From contig CM054138.1 in the NCBI GenBank assembly GCA_028751875.1, forward strand, positions 37,247,879 to 37,311,878: DNA of 64,000 bases, in the 5' to 3' direction. Shown here piece after piece: positions 12,326 through 23,500 of this stretch. Position numbers and translations under genes: made by a program. Position 1 is the stretch's first letter; every line of letters begins with the position of its first letter. A model generated the notes under the pieces. It made no database searches. It was not told the origin of the DNA and saw only the letters and a list, made by a program, of their open reading frames with translations. This stretch comes from Rapana venosa (Eukaryota > Mollusca > Gastropoda > Neogastropoda > Muricidae).

Positions 12326-13253
12326 ACTGCAAGCAATATTTTGTTTTTTTAAACTGCTTACAAATGTCATCTTATGCATTCATTGGGAAATGAGTTTACC
12401 AAGACAATAGCTATGTTTCTTGTCTTTACTGTTGCTATAATATTAAGCTTAAGATCAATGATATGTTAGTTGAACCGTGTTGTCTTGAAGCACTGCCTAT
12501 TTAACGTTTGAATGACATTACCATTGTACACATATCCCCACAAATATCCATTCGTCGCACATATCATGCAGTAATGAGTATGTGTTAATATGTATGCGTG
12601 CGCACGTGCGTGCATGTGTATGTATGTTGAGAAATCTTCCTATAGTGCAATCACACGTTCTCCCTTCTTGGTTCTGCCTTGTCAACAATAATTGGGAGGC
12701 CGGGGTGGGATGAGGGGGGAAGTTGTCTTTTTGTTGTTGTTTTTGGCACGTACATCCCAAACACAAATTTGTTGTCCCAAGGCTAGATAGACAAATGGAT
12801 TGTTGATTTGATTACCTCATTACCACAGTGCAAGAAAACCTCTCTCTCCCATACACATGGGGACTGGATAAAAAAAAGCACACGAGTGCTTATTCCCTTA
12901 TCCTCAGCTGTTTACCTGTTATGTCAAAACATATATGACTGTATGATTATTACTTACAGAATGAGGTTTGTGTACCCATCCCCCTCTCTTCTCCTTTTTT
13001 TCTTTGTAATGGACTTTTTGTTTATATTGTTTTTGCTATAGAGGGCTAGATGTAAAAAAACTGCAATGTCGTGCTTATTCTATCACCTGAAAATAAAATG
13101 AATTCAATCTAATTTAACTCAATTGTCTCTTCCCCCTCCCTCTCTTTCTCTTCCCCCCCCTCTCCGCTGTTTCTCACAGTCCCAACCTCTCCCCATCCCA
13201 ACCTTCAAACCCAAACCACCCCGCAGCGCCCCCCCCCCCCCCCCCCCCCTCAC
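12326..13253. other. Intergenic or intronic sequence with R1 3'-end fragments and poly-C run
   Basis: Two partial R1 SINE 3' ends lie here in plus orientation, at about 12840-12915 and 13035-13115, recognised by 'ggactggata...agcac...agtgcttattcc' and the A/T-rich tail. A run of 21 C occupies 13229-13249, immediately beside the exon that follows. No coding exon was found in 12326-13253. In particular no TM6/TM7 segment of the receptor is present. Confidence 0.65.
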
Positions 13254-13589
13254 CTTGAGAAACATGCTGACGTAGCAGCAGCAGATGACCAGAAAGGCCA
13301 CGCCGTTCAGCAGGAGCAGGCCCACGATGTACACCTTGTCGCCCACGTCCCGCGCCTCCATGGGCAGGCACATGCTGACCGCCCCGTACCCGGACACGCC
13401 CACCAGAGGCAGCATGGCCATGGTGCTGGCGTACAGCCACCCGGTCAGCATCAGACCCCAAGCCTGGCGGATCCGGAGTCGCTTGGTCAGATGGATGGCG
13501 TAGCTGATGGCGTACCACCGCTCCAGCGTGATCACCATCAACACAAAGACAGACAGCTCGCTGGAGAACACGGTGAGAAAGCCCGCCAC
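13254..13589 (-). CDS. LGR-like receptor exon: TM3 to TM5
   Basis: The exon follows a 'cacccag' acceptor and ends at a 'AAG|gtgagg' donor; 336 bases, 112 codons, phase 0 at both ends. It opens 'VAGFLTVFSSELSVFVLMVI', giving TM3, and has 'LERWYAI' where rhodopsin-family receptors have DRY; ERW is typical of glycoprotein-hormone receptors. TM4 lies around 'LMLTGWLYASTMAMLPLVGV', ECL2 has 'VSMCLPME' with the Cys that pairs to ECL1, and TM5 is 'LLLLNGVAFLVICCCYVSMF'. It joins the TM1-TM2 exon (24608-24854) in frame. The donor runs straight into a 21-base G run on the mRNA strand. ICL3, TM6 and TM7 should be in a further exon to the left, which I did not find. Confidence 0.96.
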
Positions 13590-13615
13590 CTGGGTGAATC
13601 AGAACCACAAGGGTG

Positions 13616-13620
<5 letters not shown>

Positions 13621-13679
<59 letters not shown>
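13621..13679. repeat. (TG)n microsatellite next to a splice acceptor
   Basis: About 29 TG units start 32 bp upstream (in the gene's sense) of the acceptor at 13590. A second interrupted TG run lies at 13726-13760. Confidence 0.97.
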
Positions 13680-13759
13680 GAGATAACATTTTCAGTTTTC
13701 CATTGTGCAACTAGGAAGTGATGAGATCAAGTGTATGTGTGTGCGGGTGTGTGTGTGTG

Positions 13760-16700
13760 TGCTGGAACACCTGGCTCTAACACCATTGTGGCAGTGACAA
13801 CACCTGACGACCTGTTTAAACTTGGAGTGGACAACATCGACTACGGCATGTTTGGGCTGTCTCACCTGGTCCTGCAGTCCTCTTCAGAATAGAGATACAC
13901 CGGAGGATCACAGTGTTTACTTCCAAGTGTGTGCGTTGATCGTCATGTTCTTCACAGTAGAAGCCCAGCACAGATTTCGTCACGTGTAAATGAGCTCTTT
14001 CTTTCTTCTGTAACACCTTCCTCTGTTTTAACATCTTCAAGTGCAACTTACCGTTGTTCTTCAGTTCATTGTGTATTTGACTCTGCCTTGTATTCTACTA
14101 CTAGTTATGCTGCTTCGTCATCAGTAACCATGCCTGTGTATGTAACAAACACATCTTCTTCACCATGGCAGTATCTTCATCTGTTGTGTCGCCAAAACTG
14201 TGCTATCCCTCCCTTACTGAAAAAATCCATACAGATTCACATCAGCCCATATCCAGACCCAGTTGATTGTCCCATCTCAAAATGAACTTAGGCCTGCAGT
14301 TGTGTAACGTTCATGTTCATTTCCCACTTCATCTTGCCTTTCTTTACCTCAGAACAGGAAACCACTCACACCTTCTCTAACCAACCACCTCGTTTTTCTC
14401 CTGCTGCCTTTGATCTGTCACCCTGTCATACATAACATTACTTTGACTCACATCAACCACAACATTGTACACTTAGAGCTACACAACCCCTCATCAACCC
14501 AACTCATTGACTTTTTCCCTCTGGCCACTCTTGATGATTTTTCTGGGACTTATACAAGCATAAAAGACATGTGCAGTAATGAATCTAGTGTTTCTCAAAC
14601 AACGAATGAAACAAAAATAATTGGATCACTATTCTGTGATAGTAGTGACAAGAAATTAGGCTCAGTTAAGCAGAAACATGGATCAAATGATGTAAATGTG
14701 TGTAATATAGCTTCATGTCTCTGTAAGTTGTCAGAGAGAAATTATAATGTTGTAATAGAAAGTAAAACTGGAAGTGAAACTGACTCGGAACAAGAAAGTA
14801 AAAACTGTCCTGAGAAGGTAAATGAAGATTATACCCTTCTAAGCATTTTGTTGTTAAATGTCTGTGGTTTACGCAGCCGTCTAAAATGCAGGGATTATCT
14901 GGATTACATCACTGGTTTTGATTTGATGGTCTTTGTTGAAACCAAGACAGATTAGCTTGATTCGGATTTCTTTGTTGATGTATTTGATAAAATGCGGTTT
15001 TCCATTGATATTTTGAGCAGAAAAAATTATCGAATAATGGCTCAGGTGGTATTGCTATAGTAATAAAAATGTCATTGTGTAACTACATTAAAACTTTACC
15101 AAGCAAGCACGATCACGTTTTATGGTTTTTGATAGATTAACATATGACCGGATTTGACAAACCAGTTTTAGGTAGAGCAGTTTATATTCCTCCAGAGGGT
15201 TCACGATATAGTAGTGTTGATTTGTTTGATGATATTGAAACTTCTCTTGTTGACTTTATGTAAATATAGTAACTGTCCTGTGTTGTTATTGGGTGATTTT
15301 AATGCAAATACCAAACGCAATAACGATTATTTTGAAATAGAACCAAATGAAATAGATCAAAATGTTCATAATTTTATTCTTGAGGATTGTGATGCTGATC
15401 CAAAACCTAGATGTTCAAAAGGTTGAGCACCGATTCAATAACTATGGGTATCGACTGATTGATCTGTGTAAATCCCAGTGTTTGTATATCTTTAATGGTC
15501 GTTTTGGAAGGGATGAGGGTGTGTTGCGCTATACTTGACTATGTTCTTGGTACAGGCGATTTTTCCCCCATTTGTAGATTATTTTTATGTTGCACGCTTT
15601 GACGCTGTTATGTCTTATGTCCACTGTCCAGTAGAACTAACACTTAGCATAAAGAAACAAGAAGTTGATACAGGCACTAGTTCAAATATTCCAGATACAG
15701 CGCATGACCACATAGGAAAACAACGACCAAAGTGATTCGAACTTAAAGACTCCTTCATTTCCGAGCTATCAGAGCTAAACCACAAAGATCTAACCTGCTT
15801 GAACAGAATGATGTCACTATTGACGAAATTAATGATGAGTTGATGTCAATGATTCTGTCTGCGGCAGAGTCTACTTTTGGTACAAAACCAGTCCACAGGT
15901 TAAAATATAGTCCTAAAAAGTCATCCAAAGTGTGGTTCAATGCAGAATGCTCTAGACGTTTGTATCTGAAAAGTAAAGCTGTATGCAAACGCAGAGACAC
16001 TCCAGAAACACGTTTTCTCCTGAAAACAGCCAGTAAAGAATACAAAAATACCATCAGAAAAGCATGTCGGAAAGCAAAGAAAAAATAGTGTCAACATTTA
16101 AAGAACATGAAAAAAAGCAATACTAAAGATTTTTGGAAAGAAGTAAAAGTGCACTCTTTTGATGACTGTCTAGTTAATTTATCTACTCTTTTTGAACATT
16201 TTAAAACATTAAATTATGTAAACCCGGTCAGTCCTCAGTTTACAGACGATACTAGTACCTTTGAGTACCTTCCAGATTTCAGTTCAGGTGATCTTAACAG
16301 ATCTATAACTGAGCAAGAAGCGGAAACTGTCCTTGATTTAATGAAAAGTGGTAAGGCAGCAGGTATATATAATGTTTATTTTGATTATTTCAAGTATAGC
16401 AAATCGGTGCTTACAATGTTGTACTGCAATTTGTTTAATAGAGTTTTGGTTACTGGAAATATACCAGGTGTTTGGATGAGAGGAAAGGAGACAAATACGA
16501 ATGTGATAATTATAGAGGTATAACTTTATTGAGTTGTATTGGAAAACTGTTCACTTCTATATTAAAAAACATCAGGTTGTCAAAATTTCTTGGGACAAAC
16601 GAGATACTTTTGGAAAATCAGGCAGGCTTCAGAAAGTATCACTCTACTACAGATGATTGTTTTATTATAAAATGTCTTTTGGATTTTTTAAAGTAAAAAA

Positions 16701-17376
16701 AAAGCCCCGTTATACTGTGCTTTTGTTGATTATCAGAAGGCTTTTGATTCTGTATGACGTAGTGCCTTATGGTACAAACTGGCAAAACAAAATGTAAACG
16801 GAAAAATATTGAAAGTCATCAGGAACATGTATGAAAATGTAAAATGTTTTGTTTTTGTTAATGATGGAGCCTGTTCAGACTATTTCAAAAGTTTAACTGG
16901 TGTTCGTCAAGGGGATAGTCTTTCTCCTGTTTTGTTTTGTATGTTTCTGAATGATTTGGAACAATATTTGACAGATATAAATTGTTCGTCATTGAATATT
17001 CAACTTTCATGGAATGGAAAAATGTTAACCAGCTATGTCAAGCTTTTAATTTTGCTATATGCTGATGATACTGTTTTATTTACAAAGAAAGGGTTACAAG
17101 ATGCTTTAGACAATTTATATGCTTACTGTTCTCAGCGGAATTTTGTGAATCCATTGACAACAAAAATCATGGTATTCGGCTGCAATAGATATGTAGCGTG
17201 TTTACATATGGTGAAAAAGCGTTGGAAGTTGTCAATAGTTTTAAATATTTAGGAACTGACTTTAGTAAGAGTGATAGTTTTGCAAAATGCAAGACAAATG
17301 CGTATGATAAAGCTACTAAAGTTATGTTTAGTTTGATAAGGACTGCAGGGCAAAAAGAACTACCTATACATGTGAC
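13760..17376 (+). mobile_element. Jockey/CR1-type LINE, 5' portion, interrupted by an RTE
   Basis: A Ser/Thr-rich leader (13929-14830, several short frames) precedes an endonuclease start 'LSILLLNVCGLRSRLKCRDY' (14839) and 'DLMVFVETKTD' (14920-14955). 'CPVLLLGDFNANTK' (about 15272-15315) is the catalytic GDFN motif. After frame breaks the RT follows: 'ITEQEAETVLDLMKSGKAAG' (16307), 'CDNYRGITLLSCIGKLFTSI', 'LENQAGFRKYHSTTD', 'LTGVRQGDSLSPVLFCMFLN' (16893), 'LILLYADDTVLFTKKG' (17048) and 'VVNSFKYLGTDFSKS' (17228). At 17377 it is interrupted by another element and resumes at 20586. At least six frame breaks or stops show it is dead. The clade beyond Jockey/CR1 style is uncertain. Confidence 0.85.
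17366..17376. repeat. Left TSD of the RTE insertion
   Basis: 'atacatgtgac' here is repeated exactly at 20586-20596, bracketing the RTE element. Confidence 0.9.
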
Positions 17377-20300
17377 CCCCCGTGGGACTCCCGGGGTATG
17401 CTTACAAGTGAGCATTGCAAGAATAGGATCCCTGCCCTCCAACCAGGCATGTCGTAAGAGGCGACTAAGGTGGAACCCTTCCTCCAGGTTGGGGGTTGGG
17501 CACAGGGCTAACAACCCTGTCCCGTAAAAAAAAGAGCAGTTACAGAAACAGCAACAGAGAAAACTTATACTTTTGCGTGCGAAGGACCTCCCGGGTCCAG
17601 TGAGACTTGTATGAATGCTGACGGCCAAAGCCGAGAGGAAGCTACCAGCAGGATAAGGGAAGACCTGAACACCACCAAAACTAAGATCAGACTAGGACAT
17701 TGGAACGTGAGGACGATGTATGAGACGGGCAAGCTGGCACAGGTAACATTAGAGATGAGAAGATTCAACCTCCATGTCCTAGGAGTAAGCGAGAGTAGAT
17801 GGACTGGATCTGGGAGAGTGAGAACCACCACGCGAGAAACCGTCCTCTACTCTGGGAGAGATGACGACCAGCACCACGAGGGAGTTGCCATCATCCTCAA
17901 GAAAGGCGTTGAGCGATGCCTTATGGAGTGGAAGCCCATCAACAGCAGACTAATGAGTGCGAGACTGAAGGGAAGACACATCAACATCACCATTATCCAG
18001 TGCTACGCACCAACCAACAACAGCAGCGATGAGAGCAAAGATGACTTTTACCACCAGCTGCAGGCAGAGACAGAGAAAGCCCCACGCCATGATCTCATCG
18101 TCATCATGGGGGACCTAAATGCCAAGGTCGGAAGTGACAACACCGACTATGAGAGAGTCATGGGAAAACACGGGGTGGGGAACAGAAATGACAACGGGGA
18201 GAGACTTGTGGAGTTCTGCGCCATGAACAACTTAGTGATAGGAGGGACCCTATTCACGCACCGGACATCCACAAGCTGACTTGGGCGTCGCCGAATGGGA
18301 GAGATATGAACCAGATTGACCATCTGATGATCAATGGTAAGTGGAGACGATCTCTCCTGGATGTGAGAACCAAGCGAAGTGCGGATGTCGGGAGCGATCA
18401 TCACCTGGTGACAGCACACATCCAGATGAAACTGAAGAAGAACACAAGACCAACCACTCAAGCGCGATTTGATACCCAGCGATTGAGAGACACCAACGTG
18501 AAGTCTGCATTCGTCAACGATCTGAGGAACAGATTCCACATCCTGCAGAACATGACAGAACAGCATGACATAGATACGACATGGAAGCAGATCTGTAAAC
18601 TGTACACTGAGAGCAGCAAGGACAACATCGGCCATCAAAAGAAGAAGACCAACAATGACTGGATCCAACAAGAGACCCTCAATGCCATCAAAGAAAGAAA
18701 AGAGACCAAGAAGAGACTTCTGCAAGTAAAGTCTCCACGGCTACGAGAGAAGCAGGAAGAGTTGTACAGAGAGGCACACAGGAAAGTGAAGAGACTCGCA
18801 CGCCGTGACAAGAGAGAAGCCATGGACCAGCTGGCAGCTGAGGCAGAAGAGGCGGCGGCCCAAGGAGAGCAAGGGAGAGTCTACAAAATCACCAAGAAAG
18901 TATGCAACAAATTTAAGAGGAGCGCTGGGGGACCAATCAGGGACAGACAAGGGAAACTGTTGACAACAGAGAAAGAGCAAGAAGAAAGATGGGCTGAACA
19001 CTTCCAGGAAGTTCTCAACCGACCACCACCTGACGAGACAGCCGACATCCCAGAAGCTACAAAAGACTTAGACATTGACATCAACCCCCCAACAAAGGAA
19101 GAGATAGTGGCTGCCATCAAGACCCTCAAGAACGGCAAGTCACCAGGCCAGGACAACCTTGGTGCCGAACTGTTCAAGGCAGATTCTGAACTAGCAGCTG
19201 ACATACTGCAACCACTGTTCACAGCTGCATGGAAGAACGAGAAAGTACCTGATGATTGAGTGATAGTCAAAATCCCCAAGAAAGGAACCCTGAGCGACTG
19301 CAACAACTGGAGGGGAATCACTCTTTTGTCTGTGCCAAGCAAGATACTGGCCAAGGTCATCATCAGAAGAATATCAGACGCTGTGGACGATGCTTTGAGG
19401 AAGGAACAAGCAGGGTTCAGGAAGCAACGAGGATGTATAGACCAGATATTCACGCTCAGAAACATCATCGAACAGTGCACAGAGTGGCAAAGACAACTGT
19501 ATGTGAACTTTGTGGACTTCGAAAAGGCATTTGACAGCATACACAGAGACAGCCTTTGGAGTATCCTTCGACACTATGGCATCCCATCGAAACTGGTACA
19601 CCCTTATCAAAAGCTTCTATGACAACTTCAGATGCTCTGTGGGCCATAGCAACACTGTCTTCGAGTCAAGACTGGAGTAAGACAAGGATGTGTGATGTCA
19701 GCAGTTCTCTTCATCTGGCCATTGATTGGGTGATGAGGAAGACGACAGAAGACACCCCAAAGGGATTCGCTGGAGCCTGTTCTCAACACTAGACGACCTT
19801 GACTTTGCGGATGACCTGGCGCTGCTGTCCCACACACACCAACATACCAGGAGAAGACCAGCAGACTCCAAACATTCGGGCAGCAAGTTGGGCTTCGTAT
19901 TAGCACAAGAAAACAGAGACAATGTCGCTCCAATGTGAACACACCAGCCCTGTGAAAGTGAATGGAACTGACCTGCGCCAGACAGACAAGTTCACATACC
20001 TTGGCAGCATCATCAAACCAGAGGGCGGCACAAAAGAACATCCACAACAGACTGGCAAGGCCAGAATGTGTTTTAGGGAGATGAACAATATTGGAGATCA
20101 ACTCAGTACAGCACCAACACCAAGCTGAAGCTATACCAGAGCTGTGTTGTGTCTACGCTCCTGTACGGTTCTGAGTGCTGGAGGATGACGGAAGTGGATC
20201 TTACCAAACTTCGATCCTTCCACACCATATGCCTGCGAAGAATTCTCCGGATCCTTTGGCCAGAGAAGACCTCCAATGAAGACCTACTACGGAGATGCAG

Positions 20301-20585
20301 GCAAGAAGACATGGGAACCATCATCACCAGAAGACGGTGGAAGTGGATTGGGCACATCCTCCGAAGAGACCCACAGTCAATCGCAAGAACAGCATTGCAC
20401 TGGACCCCAGAAGGAAGGAGAAAGAAAGGAAGACCAAAAGCAACGTGGAGAAGAACTGTAGAAAGTGAGATGAAGGCCATGCAGCACTCTTGGGGATCAG
20501 TGACTAGGTTGGCCCAGAATAGGTAGGAGTGGAAGCGCTTTGTTGCTGCCCTACACACCGCTGGGTGTAATGGCTAATGATGATG
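17377..20585 (+). mobile_element. Near full-length RTE/BovB-like LINE inserted in another LINE
   Basis: A 3.2-kb element with a 5' leader ('aggcatgtcgtaagaggcga' near 17441), one long reading region and a short 'gatgatgat' tail, flanked by an 11-bp exact TSD. The endonuclease starts near 17611 with 'LGHWNVRTMYETGKLAQVTL', then 'VSESRWTGSGRVRT', 'IQCYAPTNNSSDE', 'IVIMGDLNAKVGSDNTD' and 'VGSDHHLVTAHIQMKLKKN' (18388). RT motifs are 'LKNGKSPGQDNLGAELFKAD', 'NNWRGITLLSVPSKILAKVI', 'NFVDFEKAFDSIHRDSLW', 'TGVRQGCVMSAVLF' and 'FADDLALLSHT' (19804). The C-terminus has 'LYGSECWRMTEVDLTKL' and 'RRRWKWIGHILRRDPQ'. Defects: an apparent one-C loss near 18265, an in-frame TGA at 19257-19259 where a Trp is usual, and several breaks at 19620-20150. 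Relatively young but inactive as written. Confidence 0.93.
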
Positions 20586-21440
20586 ATACATGTGACACTT
20601 GATTTTTCGATAAAATCGTTGTACCTGTTTTTTGTATGGATGTGAAATTAGGGGATATGAAAACCTAACAACAATTGATGTTTCACTTACGATTTTTAAA
20701 GTATATTTTTCGTTTAAAGCGTACAACATCAACTTCGCTAGCATATGGAGAAACGGGCAGATATCCTTTGTTTATTTTGGTCTCTGATCGAATGGTTTGT
20801 TTCTGGATGCAGCTGCTTGACATCCAGTCTGAAAAGCTATCGTCAAATGGTTATCAGATGATGAAAGATTTAAAGGACAAATCTTTGATTCAATCATCAT
20901 GGCTAAATAAGATACAACATATTTTTAGTACAAAGTGGATTTGACTGTTTGTGGGAGAGACAGTTTTGTTCAAGTATTGATTCTACAAGTTCACATATCA
21001 AGGACTTCTTAATAGAAAATTTTGTTAATGAAAGGAGAACTGAGTTGTGGAATAATAGTAGATGCCTTTATTATAGAAAAAACCCCTATAAGATCGATTT
21101 TGGTATGGAAAAATACATAACTACCAAATGTATATGTTTACGCTCTTATGAAGTTTCGTTGTAGCTGTCACAAGCTTCCTATTGAGGTTGGACGTTTCCA
21201 TAATATACCAAGGGAAGAAAGAATATGTTCAAAATGCAATATGTATGTTTTAGGGGATAAATTTAATTTTATCATGGAATGTCCCCACTTCAAACATTTA
21301 CGACAAGATTTTATTCCCCGACATATTCTTCAACCCATGTCCAGTTATAATTTTTGTAGGTTAATGAAATGCAAATCTCGAAAAGTTCTCCTGTCGCTCT
21401 CAAAATTCATAAGATTTGCAGGTGTTTCTTGAAATTTCAA
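20586..21440 (+). mobile_element. Jockey/CR1-type LINE, 3' portion after the RTE insertion
   Basis: The first 11 bases are the right TSD copy. The frame then gives 'FLYGCEIRGYENL' (20626), the motif that follows the RT thumb, then the C-terminal 'AYGETGRYPLFILVSDRMVC' (20738, compare 9145), 'MMKDLKDKSLI', and from 21148 a Cys/His cluster 'ICSKCNMYVLGDKFNFIMEC' with 'CPHFKHLRQDFIPRHI'. This completes the element that stopped at 17376. Stops at 20941 and 21162 and frame changes disable it. The 3' end is near 21440, where an R2 SINE follows. Confidence 0.82.
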
Positions 21441-21462
21441 TTTTCTTTCACAAGTGTAAATT

Positions 21463-21695
21463 ATGTCCCGTGTGTTACACAAAATTATTCGGCGCACGTA
21501 AAAGAACCCACGGCAACAAGAAAGTTGTCCCTGGCAAAATTCTTAGAAAAAAGCCACTCTGATAGGGAAACAAATACAGTTGCAGACAAAAAAATAGGGT
21601 GGCGCTGCTCTTGTGGCGACGTGCTGTCCCCGGGGAGAGCAGCCCGAATTTCACGCAGAGAAATCTCGTGACTTAAAGTGGTAAAATAAAATGAA
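21463..21695 (+). mobile_element. R2 SINE, 5'-truncated
   Basis: Starts within the shared core 'gtcccgtgtgttacacaaaa', continues 'ggcgcacgtaaaagaaccca', 'aaaaaagccactctgatagg', 'gggtggcgctgctcttgtgg' and 'ccccggggagagcagc', and ends 'tctcgtgacttaaagtggta' with an A-rich tail. A complete copy is at 49060-49430; others are at 30365, 33350, 35253 and 52985. Confidence 0.88.
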
Positions 21696-21875
21696 ATGTG
21701 TATACTTAAAAAAATAGTATTGAGTCTTTAGTACTGTTTGCTTATCATTTTGCGATGAACTCCCGCTTTTCAGTTTCTGTTAATATTCGTATTATTTTTG
21801 GGTGTATTCCCCTGTTCAATTTGTTTGCAATCCTCCACACCCCAAAAGGGGTGAAAGGAATTAAATCTTGAATCT

Positions 21876-21884
21876 TGTGTGTGA

Positions 21885-21938
<54 letters not shown>

Positions 21939-22002
21939 AAGAAAAAAAATTAATTGCCATGAAAGTCACATGGAATTGACACAACAAAATGAACTCTTCA
22001 TA

Positions 22003-22049
<47 letters not shown>
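21876..22049. repeat. Two (TG)n microsatellites
   Basis: TG runs at 21876-21934 and 22006-22049, separated by about 70 bases of unique sequence. Confidence 0.95.
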
Positions 22050-22054
<5 letters not shown>

Positions 22055-22309
22055 GCACACGAACTATCTTCAAAGAACTTGATGAAGTCTATAAATAATT
22101 CTGAGTATAACCATTACTGCTCTCTTTAGTCTATTCATTTAATCCTGGCTTGCAGAAGGAAAACTTAAGTCTTGTTGAACTTAGTCTTCCAAGATATCAT
22201 TTACCACTTTCACTGTTTCATTTTTATATTTCTAATGCTCATGACTAGCTAGATCTCTCCCTTGTGAAAGACAATGATATTTGTCTTCCCCATATTTTCC
22301 TTAATTCTA

Positions 22310-22700
22310 ATCTCGTTGCTGAAGAAAGAAAAAGGAGATTGGATATTGGCCAATAACTCTTGAGAGAAAGTTAGGGGAAGGTGAAGGTTTCTTCAGAAGA
22401 GGCTTTATGAAGGCTGGTTTGAAGAATTTGGGAAAGATACACGAGACAAGCGAATGGCTGACATCAGAATAAAAGTAAAGACCAGAAGGAGAGTATCAAG
22501 ACATTCTGTCACAATAGAGGCAGGAAGAGGATCCACCTCACAGGTCCATATAACACAATTGGGTTTTTTGACAAGTGTCTCAGAGATGGGCTGACATGAT
22601 GTGAGCAGGGTCCTGAAAAGTAGTCAGCTGTTGACTGAGAAGTGACAACTTGTCGATCCAGTTTCTCACAAATAAAAAAAATTGCCTGTAAACAAATCGA
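22310..22700 (-). mobile_element. CR1-like LINE fragment, start of RT
   Basis: On the minus strand 'TCEVDPLPASIVTECLDTLL' (from about 22540) and, after a frame change, 'FPKFFKPAFIKPLLKKPSPS' match the N-terminal RT motif seen at 6290-6150 ('CDLDPIPASLFTQ', 'TAIVTPLLKKHDLDP'). Only about 390 bases remain, with frameshifts. Confidence 0.65.
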
Positions 22701-23454
22701 AAAACATTTCAGAAAGATCAGCAGGAGGAATATCTGGTGTAGTGGGCTGCTTTAAGTTTTAGACAGGAGAGAATTAGTAACATTGAAAAGCTGTTAGGAA
22801 CATGTAGCTTACAACATTTTTGCACTATAAAATGAAACTTGAATGCTTTGAACAGTTTTGTTGAATGGCAGGGAGTATAGAGCCCATTACTGTCTGCTAT
22901 GGACAAGCTTAGGATCAGTCTCATTCTAAGAACCTTTGGGCAATGCCTGTGTTTACTCACTAGAGTGCTTTATAGCCGTACAGACATCAGATTCTTTGAG
23001 AGCTACACTTGTGACCTGTGTCAGTTCTGACTTCTGCGTTCACAAATCTTTTGAATGAAACTAAAAACCGATATTCATGTTAACACCGCATGAAAAATAC
23101 GTCCCTCTTTGCAGAAGGTGAAGGCTGGTTATGGCTGGTGGTATGAATGAATTAAAATACCCAGCATGCACCCAAAGTTTCACCAGCACCTTGGGTCATG
23201 CAAGTTGTCAAACCTGCAAAGTGGACGGTAGGGTATGTCATCTACAAGATCTCCGTGAAGTCTCCCTGCATATACAGACAAGAGCGGGTCTGGACGTCCC
23301 AACTAACGGTATTGGTTATTTGAAGGGATTAGTTGTTGATATCTTAATTTGAGGTGAAAACTATTGGAGCCACTGGAATTGAGTGAGGTGACAGCTCTGG
23401 TTTGGATTTTGTGGTCTGTGGGGTTACAAAGTAATAGAATAAAATGAAAAGGCG
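22701..23454. other. Unassigned intronic sequence
   Basis: No exon, repeat family or LINE motif was recognised. Short frames at 22718-22960 (minus) and 23131-23352 (plus) have no familiar motif. Confidence 0.5.
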
Positions 23455-23500
23455 GAGAGAGAGAGAGAGAGAGAGAGAGATGGGGGGGGGGGGGGGGGGG
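23455..23500. repeat. (GA)n followed by a 19-G run
   Basis: GA repeats to 23480, a T, then 19 G (23482-23500). The R1 SINE head follows immediately. Confidence 0.95.

Noticed and set aside
13491..13721. Plus-strand frame with Cys-Val repeats over the TM3-TM5 exon
   Set aside because: Antisense shadow of the exon running into the TG microsatellite.
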